Source: an uncultured Collinsella sp. | Lineage (GTDB): Bacteria > Actinomycetota > Coriobacteriia > Coriobacteriales > Coriobacteriaceae | Reading direction: 5' to 3' | NCBI GenBank assembly: GCA_900541065.1 | Contig: UQIE01000008.1 | Coordinates: 24,438 to 88,437, forward strand | Length of the DNA: 64,000 nt | Shown: positions 50,913-59,774 of the stretch, piece by piece | How positions within the stretch are numbered: the first letter of the stretch is position 1 | Layout: the number at the start of each line of letters is the position of its first letter | Notes under the pieces: generated by a model | Told to the model about the DNA's origin: nothing | Seen by the model: the letters and a program-made list of their open reading frames with translations, nothing else | Databases searched by the model: none | Translations under genes and position numbers: made by a program

Positions 50913-52463
50913 ATGGTATTTGAAGCAACTAATTGTGAAACGGTGATTCTGATAAGTAGCGCAAGCAGAAGACTTACTGGCATAATAATTACATATGGTT
51001 ATATACTGGCTCAGGCTTTAGTCGGCTTTGTATATGTTCCGATGTTGTTGCAAAACATTGGACAAGACGAATATGGACTCTATCAATTGATAGGTTCTAT
51101 CATGTCTTATATAGTTTCCATTAATGGGATTTTGTCTGCCGGTGTTGGGCGTTTTTATTGCAAGTATATGGCAGAGGGCAAAAATGACTTAATGGAGAAT
51201 ACTCTCGCAATAGCTAGGCGTCTGTACTGGGTCCTATCTGTGTTCGTGATGCTAATAAGTTGCGTTCTCGCCGTGGTTGTTCGGTTTGTATATTCAGCCA
51301 GTTTTACAAACTCACAGCTTGATGAGTGTTCCGCAATGCTTGTTGTATTAGGGATCAACACAATTGTTATCATGAACAACACTATTAGCGTTGCGGCGAT
51401 AACTGCTAATGAAAGGTTCGTTTTTTTGAAGGGCTCGCAATTGGCCGCCCTAATAGCTCAGCCTTTCATTGTGTATGGACTTACGACAATTTTTAAGAAT
51501 GCATTAGCCGTATGTTTAGTTGTGCTTGTTACAAATGTGTTGTGCGCGGTGAGTCAGCGTTTGTTTGCTAAATATAATCTGCATATTAGTTTCAGATATC
51601 ATGGCTGGGACATGAAACTGGCTAAAGGATTGCTATTTTTTAGCGGCGCGATTGTATTGGTGACGATTGCTGACCAGATTTTCTGGAAAACCGATCAATT
51701 AATTGTCGGCTATTATTTTGGTGCTGCCGCCGTTGCGGTATATTCTGTTGGATCTCAAATCTACACGATTTATATGACAATCGGTACGGCAGCCTCTTCA
51801 GTTTTTCTTCCTCGAGTTTCAGAACTGTATTGCCAGAATAAGGATATGTCTGAAATTTCGGATCTCTTCATTAAAGTCGGTCGCATTTCCTTTATCGTCT
51901 GCGGATTTGTTCTTAGTTTATTTATTGTTCTGGGAAAAGATTTCATCATTATTTGGGCTGGTAAGGACTATATAGACGCTTTCTATATCGCCTTGATCGT
52001 AATGGTTCCATTTACCATTGACTTAATTCAGAACCTGGGACTTACCATAATGCAGGTTGCGAATGTTTACCTGTATAGGGGGTATATGTATCTTGCGATT
52101 GCGCTTGTCAACGTGGTCGTGACGATTATACTGCTCAAGCTTATGGGCATAGTGGGCGCAGCAGTTTCAACAGCCATCGCTATGGTTATAGGTAACGGTT
52201 TCTGTATGAATTGGTATTATTCTGAAAAGCTTGGGTTGAACATAAAGAAATTTTGGCTTGAAATTGCCAAACTTTCCGTCTTGGTTATTGTCGGTACGGG
52301 GGCTTTGCTGCTGCTCTATAACCTAATTAAAAGCCTTTTATCTGGCCTTGTGGTGGTTTTGGTGTCAGCAATAATTTATTTCTTTATCTATTTCTTCTTG
52401 GTTTTGATGTTTGGGCTAAACGAATCCGAAAAGACGAACATATCTGCATTTATCAAGCGATAA
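50913..52463 (+). CDS. Polysaccharide flippase (Wzx/MurJ-like MATE/MOP family)
   Basis: A 516-residue integral membrane protein with about 12-14 hydrophobic segments, beginning IIITYGYILAQALVGFVYVPMLL and containing the YGLYQLIGSIMSYIVSIN segment typical of Wzx-type flippases. It would transfer lipid-linked repeat units across the membrane. Codon use is AT-rich compared with the genes left of 49.5 kb. The start is uncertain: ATG 50913 has no good ribosome-binding site. A terminator follows. Confidence 0.88.
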   Translation: MVFEATNCETVILISSASRRLTGIIITYGYILAQALVGFVYVPMLLQNIGQDEYGLYQLIGSIMSYIVSINGILSAGVGRFYCKYMAEGKNDLMENTLAIARRLYWVLSVFVMLISCVLAVVVRFVYSASFTNSQLDECSAMLVVLGINTIVIMNNTISVAAITANERFVFLKGSQLAALIAQPFIVYGLTTIFKNALAVCLVVLVTNVLCAVSQRLFAKYNLHISFRYHGWDMKLAKGLLFFSGAIVLVTIADQIFWKTDQLIVGYYFGAAAVAVYSVGSQIYTIYMTIGTAASSVFLPRVSELYCQNKDMSEISDLFIKVGRISFIVCGFVLSLFIVLGKDFIIIWAGKDYIDAFYIALIVMVPFTIDLIQNLGLTIMQVANVYLYRGYMYLAIALVNVVVTIILLKLMGIVGAAVSTAIAMVIGNGFCMNWYYSEKLGLNIKKFWLEIAKLSVLVIVGTGALLLLYNLIKSLLSGLVVVLVSAIIYFFIYFFLVLMFGLNESEKTNISAFIKR

Positions 52464-52515
52464 TCTGCGACGCTTATTAAGCAGAATAGCCTAATGTACT
52501 TTCATTACTTTTATG

Positions 52516-52566
52516 ACCAACCGGCTTGCCTGACATTTGATTATCGAAGGCTAAGTCGGTTGGTTT
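52516..52566 (+). terminator. Terminator between convergent flippase and GT genes
   Basis: ACCAACCG (52516-52523) and CGGTTGGT (52557-52564) form the base of a long hairpin extended by GCTT/AAGT-like pairing, followed by TTTT. Confidence 0.6.
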
Positions 52567-52609
52567 TACTACTCGGTGCCAGGAAAAATGAGCGATGACA
52601 ACAGGGCGA

Positions 52610-53626
52610 TTAGCTCAAGACTTTCAGTATCAATAGTTTTAGCTGTTCACAACAGCGTATTACTATTCGAGATAACAAAAAGTGCTTATTCTTTGCCGCA
52701 AGGAACAGTAAATAGCTGTCAGGTCTGTAGGTGCTGCAAGGGACATCAGCTTTAATTGAGGGATTAAATAAGGCCTCTGAAATTGAAACAAAGTTACGTT
52801 TTTTGGTCTCATTATTGTCACTGAGCTCGTTGATCGATAGGAGATAAAGATACTGTTCCGTTCTTGTTTTCCATGCCAGCCTTTCTGTTTCTTCTCCCCA
52901 ACGAGCAGCGATTTTCACTAGGCTTGAGGTGACGAAGGTTAAATCTGAAAGCTGTTTTTCCTTATAGCTGTGTGTTGCACTTTGTCCGTTTTGACAATTG
53001 TAATAATACAGCGCATCACTTATTTGTAAAACCGATCTGGCTGAATCGACTATGGGTATCATTTGCAGAAAATCTTCTGCAAAATCGATTCTCTTTGTAT
53101 CGGTATTGATTAAATCGTCAATCAGACAGTTTCTTTTGATTGCCTTTCCCCAAATTGAATTGAGTTTCCCTCGTGCCAAACATTTTCTGACTTCGGCGAG
53201 ATCGTCACCTTCATAGATGCCAGACGGAAGGGCGGGATTGATAAACGGATCGTTTGAATAGTCTGGGTTTCTTGTATAGCTGAAACAGATTATGTCTGGA
53301 TTGCACTTATCGATTTCGCGAGCAAGAATAGATAGGGTATCGAAGCGCAAAGAATCATCTGCATCAACAAAGACCAGGTAATCTCCGGCGCTTATCTCAG
53401 CGCCTTTTCGCCTGGCCTCATATACGCCCATATTATTTTGTCTAACGTAATGAGTATTGTTGTGAGATTCACAAAACACTTTGCAGACACTTTCAGTAGC
53501 GTCTGCTGATCCATCATTGATGAGAATAATTTCATAGCCGTCATATGTTTGTTGGTAGATGGATGATAGCGTTTCCGGCAAACTGGATGCCGCATTATAT
53601 GCAGGGATAATAATTGAAAACAGCAT
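52610..53626 (-). CDS. GT2 glycosyltransferase
   Basis: A 338-residue family 2 transferase: IIIPAYNAASSLPETLSSIY, ILINDGSADATE, GVYEARRKGAEISAGDYLVFVDADDS with a DADD metal motif. The C-terminal part is helical. It points leftward together with the GT4 gene upstream, 33 bases away. AT-rich composition. It would act on the same surface polymer as its neighbours. Confidence 0.87.
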   Translation of the reverse strand: MLFSIIIPAYNAASSLPETLSSIYQQTYDGYEIILINDGSADATESVCKVFCESHNNTHYVRQNNMGVYEARRKGAEISAGDYLVFVDADDSLRFDTLSILAREIDKCNPDIICFSYTRNPDYSNDPFINPALPSGIYEGDDLAEVRKCLARGKLNSIWGKAIKRNCLIDDLINTDTKRIDFAEDFLQMIPIVDSARSVLQISDALYYYNCQNGQSATHSYKEKQLSDLTFVTSSLVKIAARWGEETERLAWKTRTEQYLYLLSINELSDNNETKKRNFVSISEALFNPSIKADVPCSTYRPDSYLLFLAAKNKHFLLSRIVIRCCEQLKLLILKVLS

Positions 53627-53659
53627 TTAGTTCCTTTCCGTATTGGAAGAACAAGATGG

Positions 53660-54757
53660 TTAGTTAGAAAGCCCGTTTACAATGTCCCTGTATAAAATAA
53701 ATTGACGCTTGGCAATGGCCTTCCATTGAAAGTGTTCAATTGCATACTTTCTAGCTGCATTTGCAAGTTTACAACGAAGTTCATCGTCATTGAACAGGGT
53801 GAGAATTGCGTTAGAAATGGCTTCGAGATCAGATTCTACACCGATTCCAATTCCTTTATTGTTCGCTGTTTCTTTCCATGTGGTTCCCTCGGTAACAATA
53901 ATTGGGAGGCCATATGCTAGCGCTTCCAAAACAGACGTCGGGAAACCTTCAGTGCGTGAAAGTTGGATATAAAACTGCGATTTGAGAAAAGCGTCCGCTT
54001 TAGATTGACCATTAACTGGACCATTTAATAAAACAATATCGGATACTTGATTGTCGGCAATAAGTAGTTCCAGTTTGGCCATAGACCCATCTTCGTCTGG
54101 ACCGTAGATGTAGATTTTAGCTCCGAGCCCTCTTAGCTCATCAGCAATTAGCGGCAGACTTTTGATCAGTAGATCAAGACCTTTGACCTCTATATCTAGG
54201 CGGCCAATAAAAAGCGCGATGCGGCTGTCTAAGTTTGAGGCTTTGGCTTTTGGGATGCTAACACCATTTGGAATAATGCTTGCTTTCCTATGTTTAAAGC
54301 CGTTTGAACTCATCGCCTCTTTTTCCGATAGAAAATGGATACAATCAGCATTGCGAATAAAGGCGTTATAGAAGAAAACGTTAAGCAATTGTTTAGCTAA
54401 ATGATGCTGTTCTTGCGCCACATATGTTAGAGACCCATGTGGTGTGATGATGTATGGGATCGCACGTCTTCTGAGCCAATGGCTTAGTTTAATGTGATCC
54501 GGCCTATATATCTCATGAAATATTACGAGTGACGGATTGCAAAACGGTTCAGGAAGTTTTTCTATGCATGACTGAAAGAAGACGGGATATTTCGCATCTT
54601 TAGGTCTGTAGTTTGTAAGATTTAATAGAGCTATATTCATTTCCTTTATTTCTGACTGCTCATTTAGGTATTGAGGCACCACTGTAGACACGCCAGAAGC
54701 GAAATCACTTGTAATATATGCCACATGAAGGACTATTAAACTATCGGTAGTTTTCAT
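53660..54757 (-). CDS. GT4 glycosyltransferase
   Basis: A 365-residue GT-B-fold transferase of family 4. The N-terminal domain reads LHVAYITSDFASGVSTVVPQYL; the donor-binding motif is SRTEGFPTSVLEALAYGLPIIVTEG near residues 270-294 and ALFIGRLDIEVKGLDLLI marks the interdomain region. It is the first gene of a leftward pair and divergent from the GT2 gene at 54794. Confidence 0.88.
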   Translation of the reverse strand: MKTTDSLIVLHVAYITSDFASGVSTVVPQYLNEQSEIKEMNIALLNLTNYRPKDAKYPVFFQSCIEKLPEPFCNPSLVIFHEIYRPDHIKLSHWLRRRAIPYIITPHGSLTYVAQEQHHLAKQLLNVFFYNAFIRNADCIHFLSEKEAMSSNGFKHRKASIIPNGVSIPKAKASNLDSRIALFIGRLDIEVKGLDLLIKSLPLIADELRGLGAKIYIYGPDEDGSMAKLELLIADNQVSDIVLLNGPVNGQSKADAFLKSQFYIQLSRTEGFPTSVLEALAYGLPIIVTEGTTWKETANNKGIGIGVESDLEAISNAILTLFNDDELRCKLANAARKYAIEHFQWKAIAKRQFILYRDIVNGLSN

Positions 54758-54793
54758 TAGCGTTTGCTCCCGCAGCGGTGTTGGAGGTTTTAG

Positions 54794-55738
54794 TTGACAG
54801 ATTCACAGTTGGTTTCAGTGCTCATGCCTTGTTATAGGGAGAGCGCCAAAGATTTTACTGAGGCACTAGCGTCTATTTTAAAGCAGACCTATCATCGAAT
54901 CGAGGTGGTTGTTGTTTTTGATAATCCAGATGACAACACACTTTACGATATTGCTCAAAACTATAGCTCTCATGACAGCAGGATTTGCCTCGTGAGAAAT
55001 GAACGCAATCTTGGTCTTGCTGCATCTTTGGAAAGGGCGTTCAAGGTCTCACGCGGTCAGTATATCTGCCGAATGGACTCAGATGACATTTCTGAGGCGC
55101 AGCGCATTGAACGGCAGTTGTCGTATCTTGAAGAACATGAGCTTGACCTAGTGGGTTCTTATTTGAACGCCATTGACGAAGACGGTAGTCAATTATATCT
55201 CGTTGATTCAATTCCAAGTTCGAGTGAAGGCGTTAGGCGTTCTCTTATGATTAGAAATTGCGTACCTCATCCGAGTTGGTTTGGAAGAAGGTCTGTATTT
55301 GAAATGGGGTATCGGTCTGTTCCGCTAGCAGAAGATTATGACTTACTGTTGCGTGCCGAGCTGGAAGGGTTCACTATTGGAAATGTTCCAGAGGCGCTCA
55401 TTCGATACAGAATGACTGTTAATAGCATTTCGCGTAGCAATTTGTATAAACAGTTCGTTGTTTCTCAGTGTTTACGTTCAGCTTTCAAAGAGGGTCGATC
55501 ACTGGATGTCGATAAGATTGATACAATCGTCGCCGAGCGGTTCGATCAGCGACGAGCTGAGAACTATCTAAAGGCAAATGCATTATTTAATAATGGGTTG
55601 AGAAATATTCATTCTGGTAATCGAGCAAAAGGTATTTCCCAATTGCTTCAAATCCCATTTTGCTCTAAGTCGTATTTAATGAATGTCATTAATATGGCGC
55701 GTGTGGTTGCAATTAAAACTTTTGAGAAAACCTCGTAG
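54794..55738 (+). CDS. GT2 glycosyltransferase
   Basis: A 314-residue family 2 transferase with a TTG start and GGAGG six bases upstream. Features: SVLMPCYRESAKDFTEALASIL, VVVFDNPDDNT, GLAASLERAFKVSRGQYICRMDSDDIS (metal motif DSDD) and VPHPSWFGRRSVFE in the acceptor region. Resembles WaaE/EpsE-like transferases of AT-rich capsule loci. The gene ends just before the GC-rich islet. Confidence 0.87.
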   Translation: MTDSQLVSVLMPCYRESAKDFTEALASILKQTYHRIEVVVVFDNPDDNTLYDIAQNYSSHDSRICLVRNERNLGLAASLERAFKVSRGQYICRMDSDDISEAQRIERQLSYLEEHELDLVGSYLNAIDEDGSQLYLVDSIPSSSEGVRRSLMIRNCVPHPSWFGRRSVFEMGYRSVPLAEDYDLLLRAELEGFTIGNVPEALIRYRMTVNSISRSNLYKQFVVSQCLRSAFKEGRSLDVDKIDTIVAERFDQRRAENYLKANALFNNGLRNIHSGNRAKGISQLLQIPFCSKSYLMNVINMARVVAIKTFEKTS

Positions 55739-55847
55739 TTGTGCACCTACGCTTAGAGAGACATGGCGTAACCATGCCGTTCGACACTCGGAAGATTGCT
55801 AGCTTTGAAATCTAGGGCGAGGTTTGTTGTGGGGTTCTCGATGCCGT

Positions 55848-55860
55848 GTGCACCATTCGT
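55848..55860 (+). repeat. 13-bp direct repeat, left copy
   Basis: GTGCACCATTCGT, repeated exactly at 56459-56471. The two copies flank a GC-rich islet of about 600 bases in AT-rich surroundings, like a target-site duplication or recombination scar. Confidence 0.6.
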
Positions 55861-56458
55861 GGTTGATTTCCGATCTCAGTCGAACACACTGCGCAGATAG
55901 TCCGTACCTGCGGCTAACCGAACGCCCCCGCGGCCCCCATGGACCCCGGGGGTGCCGTTTCCCCAGTTGAAGGAACGGTGGATATGTGTTCGATAGGTCC
56001 GGTGGCCATTCTCCGCCCTCAGTTTGGCACCTCTTTCCAGACTCAGCCGGACGGTCGGTCCGCCTATTCCGTTTTGCCTTCAGGCTAGGCCAGCGGGGCG
56101 TCGCGCCTCTCTGCGCGCGCCCTCTCGATGAGGCTCGGCGTCAGGTCGAGTCTTCCGATGGGCACGTCCTCCAGGCCGTAGGCGTCTAGCAGCGCCTCCG
56201 CATCGCCGCCGAGCATCGCCCTGGAGGCGCGCGGGCGTCCAGCTCCAGCATCTTCTGGACCGTGTCCCTTTCGTGACTGGTGAGCCTGCCGTAGACACTC
56301 GGGGCCGCCTTCTCGGAACCCTTTTTTTCTTTCCGGACATGCCGTCCTTCGAGTTCCTGGGGCCAACCGGTTCGGCTCTCAGGGTAACGGGTTCCCACAT
56401 TCATCCGTACATGTGCGGATGAATGTGGGAAGTGTTCGGATTAAGTTGATAATCAAGG
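55861..56458 (-). mobile_element. GC-rich islet, possible decayed mobile element
   Basis: About 600 bases with much higher GC than both sides. No intact gene. On the minus strand two frames join around 56230: one reads YGRLTSHERDTVQKMLELD, the other AMLGGDAEALLDAYGLEDV and then LTPSLIERARAERR up to 56085, which together look like a small frameshifted protein with a helix-turn-helix-like start. It ends near a 15-base inverted repeat. I cannot name the family; a transposase or toxin-antitoxin remnant is possible. Confidence 0.4.
56393..56430. repeat. 15-bp perfect inverted repeat
   Basis: TCCCACATTCATCCG and CGGATGAATGTGGGA flank an eight-base centre. It lies inside the right edge of the GC-rich islet; it could be the terminal structure of a mobile element or a bidirectional terminator. 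Confidence 0.65.
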
Positions 56459-56471
56459 GTGCACCATTCGT
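56459..56471 (+). repeat. 13-bp direct repeat, right copy
   Basis: Exact second copy of GTGCACCATTCGT, 611 bases after the first. Confidence 0.6.
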
Positions 56472-56536
56472 TGTGTCTATTTAACCATTTGTATATCTCT
56501 CGCTATAATAATGAGAAAAACTAGAGATCGGTTTAT

Positions 56537-57229
56537 GTGTATATGACACCCAAAACTCTTATCGCTATTCCTGCTTATAATGAGGAGGAATGCATAGAAA
56601 AGACGATATGCGAGCTCAGGCAAATTGCACCTGAGTTTGATTTTGTTGTTATCAATGATGGGTCTCGAGATCGAACGCTAGCTATCTGCAAGGATCTTGG
56701 TTGTGACATCATTGATATGCCCATTAACTGTGGTTTGACCGTTGGGTTTCAGACGGCTGCGCGTTATGCGGTTGATCATGGATATGACTATATGGTTCAG
56801 TTTGATGCTGACGGCCAGCATTGTCCGGAATATATAAAGGTCCTTGTTGATAGGGCTCAATCTGATGGATCAGATATTGTCATTGGCTCTAGGTTTGTAA
56901 GCGTGCGCAAAGACAAGACGCTTCGCATGATCGGCTCGCGTATGATTACGGTGCTAATAAAGATTCTGACAGGCAAGAGGATCAGTGACCCCACGTCTGG
57001 ATTTAGGCTATTTGGGCGGGATATTCTTAAGAAATACTATTACGACAATACCTTAAATCCGGAACCAGAATCTCTCGCTCTCTTTTTGAAGCAAGGGTAT
57101 TCCATTTCAGAGGTACAGGTTAAGATGCGCGAGCGTCAAGGTGGCGAGAGCTATCTTAACCCTGTTAGGTCTATGCAGTATATGGTTCGTGTTTTCGTTA
57201 CGCTCCTTGTCGTTCAGTGGTTTAGGTGA
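56537..57229 (+). CDS. Polyprenyl-phosphate glycosyltransferase (DPM1/GtrB-like)
   Basis: A 230-residue GT2 enzyme of the dolichol-phosphate mannose synthase type: IAIPAYNEEECIEKTICEL, VVINDGSRDRT, DYMVQFDADGQH (metal motif DADGQ) and the ISDPTSGFRLFGRDIL segment typical of this subfamily. It would make undecaprenyl-phosphate-sugar for membrane-side transfer. GTG 56537 is chosen for its distance from AGAG; ATG 56543 is an alternative. It overlaps the DUF2304 gene by four bases (GTGA), a frequent partnership. Confidence 0.9.
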   Translation: MYMTPKTLIAIPAYNEEECIEKTICELRQIAPEFDFVVINDGSRDRTLAICKDLGCDIIDMPINCGLTVGFQTAARYAVDHGYDYMVQFDADGQHCPEYIKVLVDRAQSDGSDIVIGSRFVSVRKDKTLRMIGSRMITVLIKILTGKRISDPTSGFRLFGRDILKKYYYDNTLNPEPESLALFLKQGYSISEVQVKMRERQGGESYLNPVRSMQYMVRVFVTLLVVQWFR

Positions 57230-57570
57230 TCCATTTGCCGGTCTCTCTTCGTATTTTGCTTCTTGTTTGCGCTGTTTTGGTATTCGTGTTCGTATTGCGC
57301 AAATTAAAAAAATCCCAAATGCAAGTTTTGGATTCTCTGTTTTGGCTGCTATTCAGCGTCAGTTTTGTAATTTTGGGCGTTTTTCCACAAGTTGCAATGT
57401 GGCTTTCAAGTCTATTTGGTTTCATGTCGGCTTCTAACTTCGTGTTCCTTTACGTTATTGCCGTTCTTGTGGTCCGTGATTTCTGTAATTCTCTTCGCCT
57501 CTCTCGACAGGAAGAGCGTTTAAACTCACTTGTTCAGGCTGTTGCGTTAAGTAGGGAGAAGGAAAAGTAG
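57226..57570 (+). CDS. DUF2304 membrane protein
   Basis: A 114-residue protein with three hydrophobic segments (about residues 7-23, 38-60 and 67-85) and a charged C-terminal tail with LSRQEERLNSLVQAVAL, as is typical for DUF2304. The family is found beside polyprenyl-phosphate glycosyltransferases and may anchor them or assist lipid-sugar transfer; no activity is proven. Translation is coupled by the GTGA overlap. Confidence 0.87.
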   Translation: MIHLPVSLRILLLVCAVLVFVFVLRKLKKSQMQVLDSLFWLLFSVSFVILGVFPQVAMWLSSLFGFMSASNFVFLYVIAVLVVRDFCNSLRLSRQEERLNSLVQAVALSREKEK

Positions 57571-57739
57571 GCTATGCGTTTCGCTTTAGCGTATAAATCA
57601 TCTCGATGTGAATGTTCCTACTTATATTACTTTCAACAGTTGTGAACAGTGCTTGGTGCCCATACTTGTCATCCAGACGACTGGGAACGATTCTTCTAGG
57701 GCCCTTGCAGCTTGATTTGGATAAAGGTGAATTAGCTCC
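57571..57739 (+). other. Gap between DUF2304 and DUF2142 genes
   Basis: About 170 AT-rich bases. No gene is supported. It could contain a promoter for the downstream group; I see no clear consensus. Confidence 0.3.
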
Positions 57740-59773
57740 GTGTTGTCTCGATGCGTAAACCAAAAGCAAATAATGAAAGCCGTCTTCGTTGCTCTTCTCT
57801 TTATTGTCGAGCTTCTGTGCATGAAGCACTTTTATGTGAACCACTCTGTCTCACAGCTGTTTGTTTTAGCGCTCTATTGCGTCGTTGTAGATGTTGCCAT
57901 TTGGCAATCATATTGTGTCTTCCTTTCCTCAGATGATGAAAAAAAGCGTGACAACTGTTCTGGTCGCTGCGCTCAATTATTAGTCCTGTTGCTTGCGGCA
58001 TTTGCTGTGGCGGTCATCTGGGAGGGCTGTACCGTTCTTGGCTCGCCGGCTTCTCATTTCTCGAATATTGCTGACTGGAATAAAAAGCGGCTCATATTCT
58101 TTTTTCTGATTTCCTATTGCGCAATACTCTATTTATTCCAAAGTGGCTTTTCTCTGAAAGCGTTGTTCCATTCTGCTTCGGCGAGGGTCAAGGCTACCGA
58201 CTACGTTTCCCTGCTGATTATCGCATTCTTTATTGTTTTTGGCTGCTCTACGATTGCATTCGTGAATGGGTTCATTAATGCTGTTGTTTATTTCCTGCTG
58301 GTAATCATAACTTCGGTTTTCACGGCTTGCTCGGGCATTCGAAAGAGAAACTCTGCCCTTCCTGTTGCTTTCTTTATCGCTGCATTCTCAATTGGTGTTT
58401 TCCTTGTGGTGAGCACTCCGATAACGACGGGTATTTCATGGGATGATCAAATTCACTATTCCAATGCCCTTTCGACATCTTATTTATTTGAAACTCAAAA
58501 AACTGATACGGATATTAAATTTACTGACGAAGCGGTCCGTCGTGCACAGGGCTATGAAGAGCCCTCTCTTTCCCATTTTGATCGAGCGGAAATTATTGAG
58601 CATGCTAGGCAGTTGAATGGCTCCTATAGATCTGATATCGCTTCTGGTCATGTGCAAGTTAACAAGCATGAAGAATTCGTTTATACGCTTAGCAGCATTG
58701 GGTATATTCCATCGGCAATTGGCCTTTGGCTCGCTCGCCTTCTGCATTTCGATTTTTCTTCTATGATTCAATTCGCTCGGATTTGCAATTTATTTAGTTA
58801 CTGTCTTGCAATTGCCATTGCAATCAAGGTCACGCCCTCAAAAAAGGGACTATTTGCTTTTGTGGGAATGCTGCCAACTTCGATCTTTCTTGCGTCATGT
58901 TTCTCATATGATGCATGGCTCATTTCGTTTATCATTCTCGGTTTTGCTTATTTTTTGAGGTATGCATGGGGTGATTTAAATGAATTTACAGTTCGCAATA
59001 TAGCACTCGCATTTTTATTTACCTTTTTAGGACTCGCAGTCAAAGCTGTGTATTTTCCGATAATCGGTCTTTTCTTTATGGTTCCGCGTAATCGTTTTGC
59101 GGGCTCGAAGCAACGAGTTCATTACTATGCCGCCGTGTTTGTTTTGGGCTTGATTGCTTTTGCCTCATTTGCGCTTCCGTTCTTGTTTTCAACGGCCAGC
59201 GGATCTAACGTTGGCGATATGCGAGGCGGCTCCGATGTTAACTCTGGTCAGCAAATCGCTTTCATTCTCGCCGATCCATTGCGCTACGCGGAAATACTCG
59301 CCAATTATTTTTCAACTTATTATTTAAATCCGATAACCTCTTCTGGATATGCATTGAACTTTGCATACCTTGGATCGCTTGCTGCTCAGATTTCTGTAAA
59401 TGCAATCCGTGGGTTGGTTCAGGTGCTTCCAGCTGTTTGCCTATTGTTGTTTGGGCTTTTTTCGGCCGATTCGATTAGCGTTAATCATATTGGTCTCGCA
59501 CAATTTCTTTGGGCCTCATTTGTGTTTTTGTTTACGGTGATTTTGGTGGCAACTGCACTTTATGTGTCTTTTACTCCCGTTGGATTGGGGACAGTTAATG
59601 GTTGCCAGAGTCGTTACCTTTTGCCACTTCTGGTTCCGTGCCTATCGTTTATCCTTAACCAAAGTCGCTTGGTCTTTGGGGACAGCAAACGATTCATATT
59701 GATATGCCTCGTATTCCCGTTTACTTTGGCTACGATTTGCGAGTTTGTTTTAGTTGTTGGAAAGTGTTGCTGA
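57740..59773 (+). CDS. DUF2142 polytopic membrane protein (GT-C-like)
   Basis: Up to 677 residues with at least 12 hydrophobic segments and a large outside loop after residue 225 (TTGISWDDQIHYSNALS...), a pattern of DUF2142 proteins, which are thought to be GT-C-type transferases that use lipid-linked sugars. The WDDQIHY acidic pair sits where GT-C enzymes hold their catalytic Asp. The start is uncertain: TTG 57740 or ATG 57773; neither has a strong ribosome-binding site. The polyprenyl-phosphate transferase upstream could supply its donor. Confidence 0.82.
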   Translation: MLSRCVNQKQIMKAVFVALLFIVELLCMKHFYVNHSVSQLFVLALYCVVVDVAIWQSYCVFLSSDDEKKRDNCSGRCAQLLVLLLAAFAVAVIWEGCTVLGSPASHFSNIADWNKKRLIFFFLISYCAILYLFQSGFSLKALFHSASARVKATDYVSLLIIAFFIVFGCSTIAFVNGFINAVVYFLLVIITSVFTACSGIRKRNSALPVAFFIAAFSIGVFLVVSTPITTGISWDDQIHYSNALSTSYLFETQKTDTDIKFTDEAVRRAQGYEEPSLSHFDRAEIIEHARQLNGSYRSDIASGHVQVNKHEEFVYTLSSIGYIPSAIGLWLARLLHFDFSSMIQFARICNLFSYCLAIAIAIKVTPSKKGLFAFVGMLPTSIFLASCFSYDAWLISFIILGFAYFLRYAWGDLNEFTVRNIALAFLFTFLGLAVKAVYFPIIGLFFMVPRNRFAGSKQRVHYYAAVFVLGLIAFASFALPFLFSTASGSNVGDMRGGSDVNSGQQIAFILADPLRYAEILANYFSTYYLNPITSSGYALNFAYLGSLAAQISVNAIRGLVQVLPAVCLLLFGLFSADSISVNHIGLAQFLWASFVFLFTVILVATALYVSFTPVGLGTVNGCQSRYLLPLLVPCLSFILNQSRLVFGDSKRFILICLVFPFTLATICEFVLVVGKCC

Positions 59774-59774
59774 T

